This document shows, piece by piece, positions 52,563 through 61,236 of a stretch of 64,000 nt of DNA. Origin of the DNA: JAGQWW01 sp041392845 (GTDB lineage Bacteria; Bacteroidota; Bacteroidia; Chitinophagales; Saprospiraceae); the NCBI GenBank assembly GCA_041392845.1, contig JAWKLG010000014.1:109735-173734 (forward strand), written 5' to 3'. The translations under genes were made by a program, and so were the position numbers. Each line of letters begins with the position of its first letter. The stretch's first letter is position 1. The notes below the pieces were generated by a model, which worked only from the letters and a program-made list of their open reading frames with translations, was not told the origin of the DNA and searched no databases.

Positions 52563-53465
52563 CTACTCAAGTTTGAAACGTACAGGTAAGTTGAACTGAA
52601 CCCTTACAGCATTACCACGCTGTTTTCCGGGAATCCATTTTGGCATCATATCAACGATACGTTTCGCTTCATCTCCACAACCTGCTCCAATATCACGTAC
52701 AACTTCTGATGCAGTGATTTTTCCATCTTTTTCAACTACGAAACGAATTACTACTGTACCTTCTACACCATTCTCCCTGGCAATTGCAGGGTATTTGATG
52801 TTTTTATAAATGTATTCGAGCATTTTTTTCTGAGCACATTGATCTTTGGCTGCTTTGTCAGTTTCACTTTCACAACCAGGGAAACGGGGCATGTCCTCAA
52901 CCACTTTGAAAATCTCTTCCACTTTTGGTGGTGGTGGAGGCGGAGGTGGTGGTGGAGGTTTTGGAGCCTCGATAGGTTTCTCAACCGTTTGTTCTTCCGT
53001 AACACTTTGGTCAACGAACTCTGGCTCGTCTTCTTCTTCAATTTCTTCATCCGGTACCTCTTCAATTACCGGTGGTGGCGGAGGAGGAGGAGGAGGAGGA
53101 GGTTCTGCAGTACGAGGTGGTTCCATTTCGATTTCGTCTGGAAGAACCATCGCATCTTCCGGAATATAGATTTCATCTTCGTACTCTGTCCAGTTAAAAG
53201 CCAGAACTACGAATAAAAGGGATAGTGCAACACCTAAATTCAAATAAGTTCCACGGCTTCTGAAGACATCAGCTTCCGGATACTTGTTTCGATTTTGGAG
53301 CACACCCGCATCTCCTCTCTGAGAATGCAGTTCCTTTAGTTCTTCAGGAGAGTGGCCTTCCATTTGTTTCTTGCGGAACAAGATGTAGCCAATAATGCCT
53401 AACACCGTTACCCCAAGAATAATGGCAATCACCATCCCGGTAAAATTTAAGCTCGAAAAATCCAT
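52563..53465 (-). CDS. tonB: TonB family energy transducer
   Basis: ATG 53465 is preferred (MDFSSLNFTG), 300 residues. Two membrane segments near the N-terminus (GMVIAIILGVTVLGIIGYILF and YLNLGVALSLLFVVLAF) differ from the single anchor of enteric TonB. The periplasmic linker has two runs of eleven Pro separated by a Glu/Asp/Val-rich stretch. The C-terminal TonB domain has YPAIARENGVEGTVVIRFVVEKDGKI and MMPKWIPGKQRGNAVRVQFNLPVRFKL. It transfers proton-motive energy to TonB-dependent receptors. It follows the VanZ-like gene with a 4-base gap; exbB/exbD are not adjacent. Confidence 0.9.
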   Translation of the reverse strand: MDFSSLNFTGMVIAIILGVTVLGIIGYILFRKKQMEGHSPEELKELHSQRGDAGVLQNRNKYPEADVFRSRGTYLNLGVALSLLFVVLAFNWTEYEDEIYIPEDAMVLPDEIEMEPPRTAEPPPPPPPPPPPVIEEVPDEEIEEEDEPEFVDQSVTEEQTVEKPIEAPKPPPPPPPPPPPKVEEIFKVVEDMPRFPGCESETDKAAKDQCAQKKMLEYIYKNIKYPAIARENGVEGTVVIRFVVEKDGKITASEVVRDIGAGCGDEAKRIVDMMPKWIPGKQRGNAVRVQFNLPVRFKLE

Positions 53466-53469
53466 ACAA

Positions 53470-53883
53470 TTAATTTTGCCCGTTAAAAAAGTTTCTGCAA
53501 AGCCTGTAAATGAGGAACCCTGCAAAAGCGCCGCTAATATTAGCAACTATGTCAAGAATTTCAAAATATCTTCCAGGAAAAAAATAGTATTGGAGGATTT
53601 CCATTACAACACCGTAAAATGCACAAGTTAAAATCACTAAAAATCCTAATTTCCAGAAAGCTGGAAACCAACCGTTTCTGTCAAATCCCCAAAGGAGGGC
53701 ACCTGAAAAAACAGCATAGACGGTAAAATGTGCAGCTTTATCGGTACTGACCAAATCCATTAAGCTGGGTGGTAAATTGATGCCGGCAACATTCCATGAT
53801 ACAATTAAAATGAAAATTGCCCATAGAATACCCGGTATGAATGGTTGCCACCTTAAACTTTCCAAAGAACTATTGTTTTTCAT
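53470..53883 (-). CDS. VanZ-like family membrane protein
   Basis: 137 residues with four hydrophobic segments (PFIPGILWAIFILIVSW, AAHFTVYAVFSGALLWGF, LGFLVILTCAFYGVVMEILQYYF, IVANISGAFAGFLIY). The VanZ signatures DKAAHFTVYAVFSGAL and GVVMEILQYYFFPGRYFEILDIVANISGAF are clear. VanZ-like proteins are small inner-membrane proteins of unclear role, sometimes giving glycopeptide tolerance. A VanZ gene just before tonB is a common Bacteroidota arrangement. Confidence 0.88.
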   Translation of the reverse strand: MKNNSSLESLRWQPFIPGILWAIFILIVSWNVAGINLPPSLMDLVSTDKAAHFTVYAVFSGALLWGFDRNGWFPAFWKLGFLVILTCAFYGVVMEILQYYFFPGRYFEILDIVANISGAFAGFLIYRLCRNFFNGQN

Positions 53884-54098
53884 AGAATACTATTGGTAGA
53901 TGCAAGCTGTTTTCGTTTTGGTGTGTTGGTTTAAAAAAAAAATGAAGATTGATGAAAAATTGTTCATTTTTTGCTGACGGGCAAATTTTGGCAAAGATTC
54001 TGCAAAGAACAAATGTAATTTTTTTAAAATGCGAATCCGGGACCTTTACTTTGCGCTGCCAAAAGGAAAAGCTCTAATCGCCCAAAAGCCTGACCAAA

Positions 54099-55313
54099 AT
54101 GAAATTAGGAATAATTCGCGAAGGAAAAACGCCACCTGACAGCCGGGTTCCTCTTATCCCTGCTCATTGCAAAACCATAATAGATAAAGGAATTGAGATC
54201 ATAGTTCAACCTTCTTCCAACCGCTGTTTTTTGGATGAAGAATACAGTGATGCTGGAATCCCCCTTTCTGATGATTTAAACGTTTGTGATGTGCTCATGG
54301 GTGTGAAAGAAGTGCCGGTAGAACAGTTGATAGATAACAAAACATACTTTTTCTTTTCTCATACCATTAAGGAGCAGGCGTATAATAGAAAATTACTTCA
54401 GGCTATTCTTAAAAAAAATATTACCCTTATTGATTATGAAGTGCTCACCAATCAAAAGGGAGCAAGGGTTATTGCATTTGGAAAATTTGCAGGAATGGTT
54501 GGTGCCCACAATGCCTTGTGGACCTACGGAAAAAGAACAGGCATGTTTGAATTGCCAAGGATGAAAGATTTGCATGATTATGCTGCTGCGGTAGCAGTTT
54601 ATAAGCAAATGGAATGGCCGGCTGTGAAAATTGTCCTGACAGGAACCGGAAGGGTAGGAATGGGAGCAGCTTTGGTTTTGAAGGACATGGGAATAAGAGA
54701 AGTCAGCTCTGAAGCCTTTTTAAACAGTGAATTCAAGGAGGCGGTTTTTACCCAATTGGATTGTAAGGAGTATGTAGCGAGAATAGATGGTGAAGAATTT
54801 GAAAGCCAACATTTTTATAATAATCCAAAGGAATATTGTTCAATATTCGAACCTTATACTAAGGTCGCTGATATCATGGTAAACGGAATCTACTGGGACA
54901 ATGACGCTCCGGTATTTTTCAATAATGAAGACATGATGGCTCCTGATTTTTCAATCAGGGTAATTGCCGATGTTACTTGTGATATTGCACCGGTGAGTTC
55001 TATTCCTTCAACCTTGAAGGCCAGTACTATTGCTAATCCGGTATTTGGTTTTGATGTCCGTACCGGGAAAGAGGTTGTTCCTCATCAGGATGGGGTTGTT
55101 GATATGATGACGATTGACAATTTGCCAAATGAATTGCCAAGAGATGCTTCCTCTGCTTTCGGACAGCAATTTTTGGACTTTGTTTTAGAAAATTTAATAA
55201 ACGGAGATCAAGAGGGCATGATTGAAAGGGCAACCATAGCAAAGGGTGGAAAACTAACTGAAAGATTCAGTTATCTACAGGACTATGTTTCGGCTAAAGC
55301 AGTTGAAGCCTAA
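54099..55313 (+). CDS. Saccharopine dehydrogenase / alanine dehydrogenase-like NAD(P) oxidoreductase
   Basis: 404 residues. N-terminal AlaDH/PNT-like domain: KLGIIREGKTPPDSRVPLIPAHC, DVLMGVKEVPVEQLI, TYFFFSHTIKEQAYNRKLL, LIDYEVLT. The dinucleotide fold follows (VKIVLTGTGRVGMGAALVLKDMGI, G-x-G-x-x-G) and a C-terminal part IRVIADVTCDIAPVSSIPST. This matches lysine-forming saccharopine dehydrogenase (LYS1-like) better than true alanine dehydrogenase; the FFFSHTIK segment is typical. It stands alone, convergent with a DUF3298 protein whose stop overlaps its own by 4 bases. Confidence 0.8.
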   Translation: MKLGIIREGKTPPDSRVPLIPAHCKTIIDKGIEIIVQPSSNRCFLDEEYSDAGIPLSDDLNVCDVLMGVKEVPVEQLIDNKTYFFFSHTIKEQAYNRKLLQAILKKNITLIDYEVLTNQKGARVIAFGKFAGMVGAHNALWTYGKRTGMFELPRMKDLHDYAAAVAVYKQMEWPAVKIVLTGTGRVGMGAALVLKDMGIREVSSEAFLNSEFKEAVFTQLDCKEYVARIDGEEFESQHFYNNPKEYCSIFEPYTKVADIMVNGIYWDNDAPVFFNNEDMMAPDFSIRVIADVTCDIAPVSSIPSTLKASTIANPVFGFDVRTGKEVVPHQDGVVDMMTIDNLPNELPRDASSAFGQQFLDFVLENLINGDQEGMIERATIAKGGKLTERFSYLQDYVSAKAVEA

Positions 55314-56122
55314 GGTTCAATTTTTAAATAAGGTTGGATTTTTTCTAAAGGAATCATTACTTCTGTAGGTCCCAAAACATATGGTCCCACTTCATATGGA
55401 TTGTAATAAAGTCGTAATCCACCTGGTTCCATTGCATAATTTAAAGGAAAAGAAAACTGTCCGTTTTTAAACCAAAAACCTTCTGACTCAAGGTTCACAT
55501 CGGGGCCAAGCTTTCTTGCATCTCTAAAATACTGTTCTGCCATTACTAAAACTTCACTGGTGTCCTTTAAAATTTCAGAAATTCCAAGTTTGTCGCCGGT
55601 TTCTTTACTGAAGGTTCCCATTTCAACGAAGGTATTGGGATGAGCCCCTCCGAGATAAGAATAAAAACTGAATTGTAAACTGATAAGGTTTTTTGTCTCC
55701 AAACTAACTTGTCCGTTTGCTTCGACTGCCCAGGCCATATCAAATTCAGGCATCTCTTCCAGAAAATCTTTATAGTCTTCTCCAAAATCCATTAAAGCAG
55801 AATCCAAAGGATAATTAGGATCCATGGGTTCTTCACCCAGGTGAATGCTTCCCAATAGGAGTGACTTTGTGTAATTATTTATTTTTTCACGAGCAGAATC
55901 TATTCCATGCTCTGCTACAGGGTAATTTAAAGAAACCACCAGGCAACGCACATCCTTTGTCGGACAATCACCAATTTGTTCATTGATGTGCTCTGTGTGA
56001 AATGCAAGTCCGGACGCACTGGGAGGCTTGGCAGGGGTGGTAAATGCATTTTCCTTTCCAAAATATAAATAGCCGGCTACAGTAAGCAGCATGAATCCCA
56101 CAATGACCAATACCTTTTTCAT
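55310..56122 (-). CDS. DUF4163/DUF3298 (RsiV-like) exported protein
   Basis: ATG 56122 is preferred over TTG 56128; 270 residues with an N-terminal membrane anchor or signal (KKVLVIVGFMLLTVAGYLYFG). The pattern FYSYLGGAHPNTFVEMGTFSKETGDKLGISEIL is the DUF4163-DUF3298 junction found in RsiV and PdaC; the C-terminal FPLNYAMEPGGLRLYYNPYEVGPYVLGPTEVMIPLEKI completes DUF3298. RsiV binds lysozyme; here no sigma factor gene is linked, so it is more likely a general periplasmic binding protein. It is probably in one operon with prfA, 11 bases downstream of it. Confidence 0.82.
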   Translation of the reverse strand: MKKVLVIVGFMLLTVAGYLYFGKENAFTTPAKPPSASGLAFHTEHINEQIGDCPTKDVRCLVVSLNYPVAEHGIDSAREKINNYTKSLLLGSIHLGEEPMDPNYPLDSALMDFGEDYKDFLEEMPEFDMAWAVEANGQVSLETKNLISLQFSFYSYLGGAHPNTFVEMGTFSKETGDKLGISEILKDTSEVLVMAEQYFRDARKLGPDVNLESEGFWFKNGQFSFPLNYAMEPGGLRLYYNPYEVGPYVLGPTEVMIPLEKIQPYLKIEP

Positions 56123-56133
56123 ACACAAGATTT

Positions 56134-57201
56134 TTATTCGACTTCTGCTTTCATTTTTTCAGCAGTCTCAGCCATTTGAAGCGAGTTTAAAATTTCAGTC
56201 AGGTCCCCTTCAATTACAGTATTTAAATTATAATTTTTGGCATCCCCTTCCAATCGATGGTCGGTTACTCTGTTTTGAGGATAATTGTATGTCCGGACTT
56301 TTTCTGAACGGTCACCGGAACCAACCTGGAGTTTTCTTTGTGCAGCCAGGGTAGAAGCCTCCTCCGCTCTTTTCTTTTCCAGAATTTTTTGGCCTAATCT
56401 GGTAAGTGCTATATCCCTGTTCTTGATTTGAGAACGGCTGTCCTGACTTTCAGAAACGATTCCGGTTGGTAAGTGGGTAATACGTACTGCCGATTCCGTT
56501 CGGTTTACGTGCTGTCCACCCGCGCCACTAGCACGGTAAACATCAATCTTCAAGTCTTCTTTTCTGATGTTTAGCTCTTCGGGTTCCATTTTTGGAATTA
56601 CTGCCACGGTAGCTGCTGAGGTATGGACTCTTCCCTGAGATTCGGTCTTAGGAACCCGTTGAACACGGTGTCCACCCGATTCAAATTTTAGTCTACCGTA
56701 AACTTCGTCACCCGTTACTTCCAGAACAATTTCTTTGAATCCACCCACGGTTCCCTCGTTTTCAGAAATGACCTCAAACTTCCATCCTTCGGTTTCAAAG
56801 AATTTTACATACATGCGATAAAGGTCACCTGCAAATATTGCTGCTTCATCACCTCCGGTTCCTGCTCTGATTTCGAAGATAACGTCCTTGGTGTCTTCCG
56901 GATCTTTAGGAATCAAAAGGACTTTTAATCTTTCTTCCAGGTTTTCAACCTGTGGTTCCAGCTCTGCCAATTCCTCTTGAGCCATTTCCTTCATTTCTTT
57001 ATCGGCAAGCATCTCCTTTGCATTTTGGATGTTGCTTAGCAAGTTGGAGTATTCACGGTATACCTCCACTACACTTTGAAGACTTTTGTACTCCTTATTG
57101 AGTTTTGACCAACGATCCATATCAGCAATTACAGACGGGTCACTCAACTGACCTTCTATGTATAGATATTTGTCTTCTATTTCTTTGAGTTTATCAATCA
57201 T
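56134..57201 (-). CDS. prfA: Peptide chain release factor 1
   Basis: 355 residues. The GGQ tripeptide that drives peptidyl-tRNA hydrolysis is at about 228-230 within ASGAGGQHVNRTESAVRITHLPTG. The stop-codon reading region has RVPKTESQGRVHTSAATVAV with the P-x-T motif of RF1, so it reads UAA and UAG. N-terminal coiled region and C-terminal VRTYNYPQNRVTDHRLEG are as in the family. Acts in the cytosol on the ribosome. Confidence 0.95.
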   Translation of the reverse strand: MIDKLKEIEDKYLYIEGQLSDPSVIADMDRWSKLNKEYKSLQSVVEVYREYSNLLSNIQNAKEMLADKEMKEMAQEELAELEPQVENLEERLKVLLIPKDPEDTKDVIFEIRAGTGGDEAAIFAGDLYRMYVKFFETEGWKFEVISENEGTVGGFKEIVLEVTGDEVYGRLKFESGGHRVQRVPKTESQGRVHTSAATVAVIPKMEPEELNIRKEDLKIDVYRASGAGGQHVNRTESAVRITHLPTGIVSESQDSRSQIKNRDIALTRLGQKILEKKRAEEASTLAAQRKLQVGSGDRSEKVRTYNYPQNRVTDHRLEGDAKNYNLNTVIEGDLTEILNSLQMAETAEKMKAEVE

Positions 57202-57413
57202 GATGGCGTATTGAAATCCCGATAGGGCTTTTTATGAATGGGGAAAATGGCTTAAAAGGATTAGACCGGAAATTTTGTCCAGCTAATATTCAAAGGAAGG
57301 AGAAATTAAGATTTTAAGAGCCATTTTCTATTGTTATTTACTAAAGCGCAAAAGTAGGATTTTTTAAGATTTTTCCAATCTATTACCTTAGCGCCTCATT
57401 CAATAAAAATTGC

Positions 57414-58097
57414 ATGGCCAATCTTTTAATTATTGAGTCTGCTACTGACATATGTTCAGTGGCCATCGTAAACGATGGAAAAGTTCTGGCAAACCGTGAA
57501 TTGCTGGAGCCGTTCAAACATAGTGAGCGATTAACCATACTCATTCAGGATGCTTTGGAAGCTGCAAACCTTAAAACCAGAGATTTGGACGCTATTGGTC
57601 TAAGTAGTGGTCCCGGCTCTTACACTTCACTCAGAGTTGGAGCGAGCGTCGCTAAAGGACTTTGTTTTGGCCTTGATATTCCACTCATTGCATTAGACAC
57701 TCTTCAGGGAATAGCTGCAGGGATGGTTGAAGCTAACCCTTCCTGCGATTTCTATATACCTATGATTGATGCAAGGAGGATGGAAGTCTATTGTACGGTC
57801 TACGATGATAAATTGAACCTGATAAAAGAAACCAGTTCAGAGGTTTTGACCACATTGACTTTTCAGGAATTTGAAAATTCTAAAAGCCTGGTCATTGGAG
57901 GAAACGGTGCTGAAAAAACAAAGGAGTTGTATGAAGAAAAAGGGTATTTGTACAGCAAAATAAATCGTTGTAATGCTATTTTTTTTAAACGGGAAATCGT
58001 TGAAAAATATAATCGTAAGGAATTTGTAGATATGGCCTTATTTGAACCTTCTTACCTTAAGTCTCCTGCCATCACCCGCCCTAAGTCATTACTTTAA
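57414..58097 (+). CDS. tsaB: tRNA threonylcarbamoyladenosine biosynthesis protein TsaB
   Basis: 227 residues. The ASKHA-fold N-terminus is clear: LLIIESATDICSVAIVNDGKVL, then KHSERLTILIQDAL, IGLSSGPGSYTSLRVGASVAKGLCFGLDIPLIALDTLQGIA and YIPMIDARRMEVYCTVYD. TsaB is the scaffold partner of TsaD and TsaE in making t6A37 of ANN-decoding tRNAs and lacks catalytic metal residues itself. The gene is divergent from prfA. Confidence 0.93.
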   Translation: MANLLIIESATDICSVAIVNDGKVLANRELLEPFKHSERLTILIQDALEAANLKTRDLDAIGLSSGPGSYTSLRVGASVAKGLCFGLDIPLIALDTLQGIAAGMVEANPSCDFYIPMIDARRMEVYCTVYDDKLNLIKETSSEVLTTLTFQEFENSKSLVIGGNGAEKTKELYEEKGYLYSKINRCNAIFFKREIVEKYNRKEFVDMALFEPSYLKSPAITRPKSLL

Positions 58098-58362
58098 AGT
58101 CAAAAAGAAAAAAACAAGTAAAAACAGGCCTGATTTTCGCCTGTATATTGTTGTAAATGGCTTGTCTGATTGCTGATCCCTATTGGTATTGACATATTAA
58201 GACTTTTAATAGATTAATTAATTATTTTTATTGTAAGAATGATTTTACTATTTTCGCCTCATTATCAGGGGATTTACACCTTATAACTACTTTGTATATT
58301 ATATTTTGGTATAGTTTTGGTTTTAGGTAGGACAAGTTAATTCACCTATTAAAAAACATATT

Positions 58363-58701
58363 ATGAGAAAGCAAAAAAATGAGACGATCGTCCTCAAAAA
58401 GGGTAAGAACGATGTACAGTTAGACTACGCAGAGTTGAGGAAGGCCGTTTTAGTACTTAGAGCTGTAAACCACAAGTTACGGCAGAAGATGATTGATTTA
58501 TTGGAGGAGCATGGTAAAATGACAGTTACGGAAATATACATTAAACTTAGACTTGAACAATCTGTAGCCTCTCAACACTTAGCAATTCTTCGTCGTTCAG
58601 GAGTAGTAGCAACTGAGCGTCAGGGTAAATTTATTTTTTACGCGATTGATCAGGAAAGACTTTCTCAGATTTCCCGTTTGGTTGAGGAATTGGCTGCATA
58701 A
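58363..58701 (+). CDS. ArsR-type winged-helix regulator, copy 1
   Basis: 112 residues with a basic start (RKQKNETIVLKKGKN). The winged helix has AVNHKLRQKMIDLLEEHGKMTVTEIYIKLRLEQSVASQHLAILRRSGVVATERQGKFIFYAI, the ArsR core with recognition helix SVASQHLAILRRSG. There is no Cys cluster in the alpha-3 helix and no metal ligand pattern, so it is not a classic arsenic or cadmium sensor. A hairpin terminator separates it from a paralogue of exactly the same length. An AT-rich 260-base leader region precedes it. Confidence 0.88.
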   Translation: MRKQKNETIVLKKGKNDVQLDYAELRKAVLVLRAVNHKLRQKMIDLLEEHGKMTVTEIYIKLRLEQSVASQHLAILRRSGVVATERQGKFIFYAIDQERLSQISRLVEELAA

Positions 58702-58818
58702 GGATATATTGAATTAACCTTAATCCCATGATTTAAAAAAAATTACAATATGAATAAATAATACATATTGTATACACACTTCCAAGACTTCATATAATAA
58801 CTGTACATCATATATGTT

Positions 58819-58854
58819 AAAATGCCGAGAACATACCCAGTTCTCGGCATTTTT
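58819..58854 (+). terminator. Terminator after ArsR copy 1
   Basis: AATGCCGAGAAC/GTTCTCGGCATT stem with a short ATACCCA-like loop, preceded by A and followed by TTTT. It lies about 120 bases after the stop. Confidence 0.85.
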
Positions 58855-58944
58855 AGTTTGTAGTCATTTGAATCTTTTGAAAATATGGATTTTTGATGCA
58901 TATTTGCTTTGTATATTTATAAGCAACAAACTAACTTCACATGT

Positions 58945-59283
58945 ATGAGAAAGGCAAAGGTTAAACTCGACCAGGAAAACCTCCAGGTCGCGTCAGAAAT
59001 CTTACGTGCGTTGGCGCATCCTCTCCGACTTAAAATTTTAGAATTCATTGATCAAAACGACGCCATCAACGTAAACAAAATCTACAATACACTTAAACTC
59101 GAACAATCCATTACCTCCCAACATCTCAGGATTTTACGACTCGCAGGTATTGTGGACACAGACAGGGAGGGGAAATATATTCACTACAGTATCAATTACG
59201 ACAGAGTAAAAAATACAGTGGATTCCATCAGGAAATTTGAAGAGGAAACTATTCAAATGAAAAAGGAAAAGGCAGAAAAATAG
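58945..59283 (+). CDS. ArsR-type winged-helix regulator, copy 2
   Basis: ATG 58945 gives 112 residues; the frame upstream is short and unlikely. The core ALAHPLRLKILEFIDQNDAINVNKIYNTLKLEQSITSQHLRILRLAGIVDTDREGKYIHYSINYDRV aligns with copy 1 over its whole length (LEQS-x-x-SQHL and RxGK motifs shared). No Cys metal site. It has a charged C-terminal helix (SIRKFEEETIQMKKEKAEK). Two such regulators without a transporter or enzyme gene suggest they act on distant targets, or on each other. Confidence 0.88.
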   Translation: MRKAKVKLDQENLQVASEILRALAHPLRLKILEFIDQNDAINVNKIYNTLKLEQSITSQHLRILRLAGIVDTDREGKYIHYSINYDRVKNTVDSIRKFEEETIQMKKEKAEK

Positions 59284-59309
59284 TAGCTTTCTTACTTCGA
59301 TTTTCTATT

Positions 59310-59350
59310 AAAAATAAAGGCGCCCGTTGTTTTCGGGCGCCTTTATTTTT
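59310..59350. terminator. Bidirectional terminator between ArsR copy 2 and lspA
   Basis: AAATAAAGGCGCCCG/CGGGCGCCTTTATTT, a 15-bp perfect stem with loop TTGTTTT; the T run serves the plus strand, the A run the minus strand, and it overlaps the lspA stop codon (59349). Confidence 0.88.
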
Positions 59351-60077
59351 AGGTATTAGATTCATCTACTTGGACAGGTGGAGGATTTTCTCCCGGCAAA
59401 TCTCCGGTTTGAACTAAAGGCTCTTCCAGCTTTTCTTCTTCATGTTTGAATAGCTGGCGATGGAAAAGAATGATACTTACTACCCCGACACTGATCGCGG
59501 CATCAGCTATATTGAATACAGGTCGGAAAAACAGGAAGGATTCACCTCCCCAAAAAGGGAACCATTCAGGGAAAACACCTCTGAACATGGGAAAGTAAAA
59601 CATGTCGACGACTTTTCCATGTAAAAAGGATGCGTATCCACCTCCTTCAGGAAACATGGTGGCAACAACCCCATGATAAGGATCGCTTTCGGAAAATATC
59701 AATCCATAGAACATACTGTCAAGTATGTTTCCAATGGCACCGGCCATGATAGCTCCTATACTTGCGAGCATGCCAAAGGATACTTTTTCTTTAATCAGTT
59801 GGCGAATGAAGTAAATCAAAAAGCTAACTACGATGATGCGAAATAAACTCAAAATAAGTTTGCCATAACTTCCTCCAAGGGTCATTCCAAATGCCATGCC
59901 TTCATTTTCTACAAAATGAATTTTGGCCCAGTCAAGCCCCAGCATGTTAAATTCTTCTCCGTAGCTCATATTGGTCTTTACCCAAATCTTAAGGGCTTGA
60001 TCCATCAAAAGAATCAAAATGACCAATCCAGTTACAAACCAGGTACGCTTCAAATTATCTGTATTGTTGTCACTCAT
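59349..60077 (-). CDS. lspA: Lipoprotein signal peptidase II, extended form
   Basis: 242 residues against about 160 in enteric bacteria. Four membrane segments; the first has MDQALKIWVKTNM. The two catalytic Asp are in GAIGNILDSMFYG and FNIADAAISVG. Between them is a long insert (FSESDPYHGV to FLFFRPV) containing HGKVVDMFYFPMFRG, which is normal in Bacteroidota. A charged, Pro-rich cytosolic tail of about 35 residues follows. It removes signal peptides from prolipoproteins such as those found in this window. Confidence 0.92.
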   Translation of the reverse strand: MSDNNTDNLKRTWFVTGLVILILLMDQALKIWVKTNMSYGEEFNMLGLDWAKIHFVENEGMAFGMTLGGSYGKLILSLFRIIVVSFLIYFIRQLIKEKVSFGMLASIGAIMAGAIGNILDSMFYGLIFSESDPYHGVVATMFPEGGGYASFLHGKVVDMFYFPMFRGVFPEWFPFWGGESFLFFRPVFNIADAAISVGVVSIILFHRQLFKHEEEKLEEPLVQTGDLPGENPPPVQVDESNT

Positions 60078-60163
60078 CGAATCAAAATGTTAGATGCGCC
60101 TTTTTTTAAAAAGGCATGCAAAAATAACTTTTATAGCCACTTTGAGGCATAAAATCAGACCAA

Positions 60164-61234
60164 CTACTCCTTTTTGGTCTCCAAGGTGGCGGTTACCGGG
60201 TAATGATCTGAAAATCCCATTCTGTGTACCCTGCTTTTTCTAAATTCCATATCAAGCCCGGATAAAATATAATCTATTCGTAAAGCCGGGATCCTCCCGG
60301 CATATGTAGTCCCAATTCCAAATCCACTTTCTCTAAATCCATCCTTCAAACCTTCAGATAAAATTCCATACACATAAGAAGAAGGGGTGTCATTGAAATC
60401 GCCGCATACCAAAATAGGGTAGGGCGACTTCTCCATATGATTCCTGATTTCTTCTGCCTGGGTCGCTCGTTTTTTTGAAGCCTCTTTGTTTTTCTTTAGT
60501 ATAGAACCTATCTCCAACCAGGTTTCTCTTTCCTGCAAGTCCCCCGATTCGGCCAGTTTTTCTGCTTGAGGGGTAATTTGGTTGGACTCAAGATGTAGGT
60601 TGTAGATTCTGAATATTTTTCCCGCCCATTTTACGTCAGCGAAAACAGCACCATTGTGTGTCCTTTCAAATTTCAGATAGCCACTATTTTCAAACGGATA
60701 TTTGGATGCGATCAATATTTGTTTGTTCTCCGAACCTTTGAAGTATTTGAATCCTGCCCAGGCTCGTAGTGAATCCATTCTATTTTCGAAATTGGTTCCT
60801 CGATACGTGAACTCTTGAAAACAGGCGATGTCGGGATTTTCCTTTTTTAAAAATTCAAAAAAAGGTCGGGCTACTTTTTCCGGGTTTTGTTTGTATAAAA
60901 AATAAAAGGCTCCTGCATTGAAGCTCATCACCTTTAATTGGGACTTTGTTTTTTCACCGGCAGAAGCGAACGGATGCATTCCAATAAAAGAACTTACATG
61001 ACTCCAACCAAGAATCAAGGTAAAAGCTGATATCAGAAAATGCCATTTTCTAAGAAAGATCCAAAAAGCTATGCAAACTAAATTGAGAAAAAGTAACCAG
61101 GGAAAGGCAGTACCGAGAAGGGTGATGGGCCAAAAGGATTGGGGGCTGACGTCGTTTGCGTAATAGGACAGGAAAGTGAGTCCAATTACAAAAATATTCA
61201 ACCATGTGAAAAACCTTTTAAGCCTTCTCCTCAC
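60164..61234 (-). CDS. Membrane-anchored endonuclease/exonuclease/phosphatase family protein
   Basis: 356 residues. The first 90 hold three hydrophobic segments (FTWLNIFVIGLTFLSYYA, WPITLLGTAFPWLLFLNLVCIAFWIFL, LISAFTLILGWSHVSSFIG). The EEP domain follows: LKVMSFNAGAFYF, DIACFQEFTYRG (metal Glu), FRIYNLHLESNQ, PILVCGDFNDTPSS, LRIDYILSG and FSDHYPVTATL. The active domain faces the periplasm. The gene starts 2 bases after the rhomboid stop, a widespread Bacteroidota gene pair whose shared role is unknown. Confidence 0.9.
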   Translation of the reverse strand: MRRRLKRFFTWLNIFVIGLTFLSYYANDVSPQSFWPITLLGTAFPWLLFLNLVCIAFWIFLRKWHFLISAFTLILGWSHVSSFIGMHPFASAGEKTKSQLKVMSFNAGAFYFLYKQNPEKVARPFFEFLKKENPDIACFQEFTYRGTNFENRMDSLRAWAGFKYFKGSENKQILIASKYPFENSGYLKFERTHNGAVFADVKWAGKIFRIYNLHLESNQITPQAEKLAESGDLQERETWLEIGSILKKNKEASKKRATQAEEIRNHMEKSPYPILVCGDFNDTPSSYVYGILSEGLKDGFRESGFGIGTTYAGRIPALRIDYILSGLDMEFRKSRVHRMGFSDHYPVTATLETKKE

Positions 61235-61236
61235 AC

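Noticed and set aside
52839..53216. Two plus-strand ORFs with poly-Gly or Arg/Trp runs
   Set aside because: They are antisense to tonB; the runs are the complement of its poly-proline codons.
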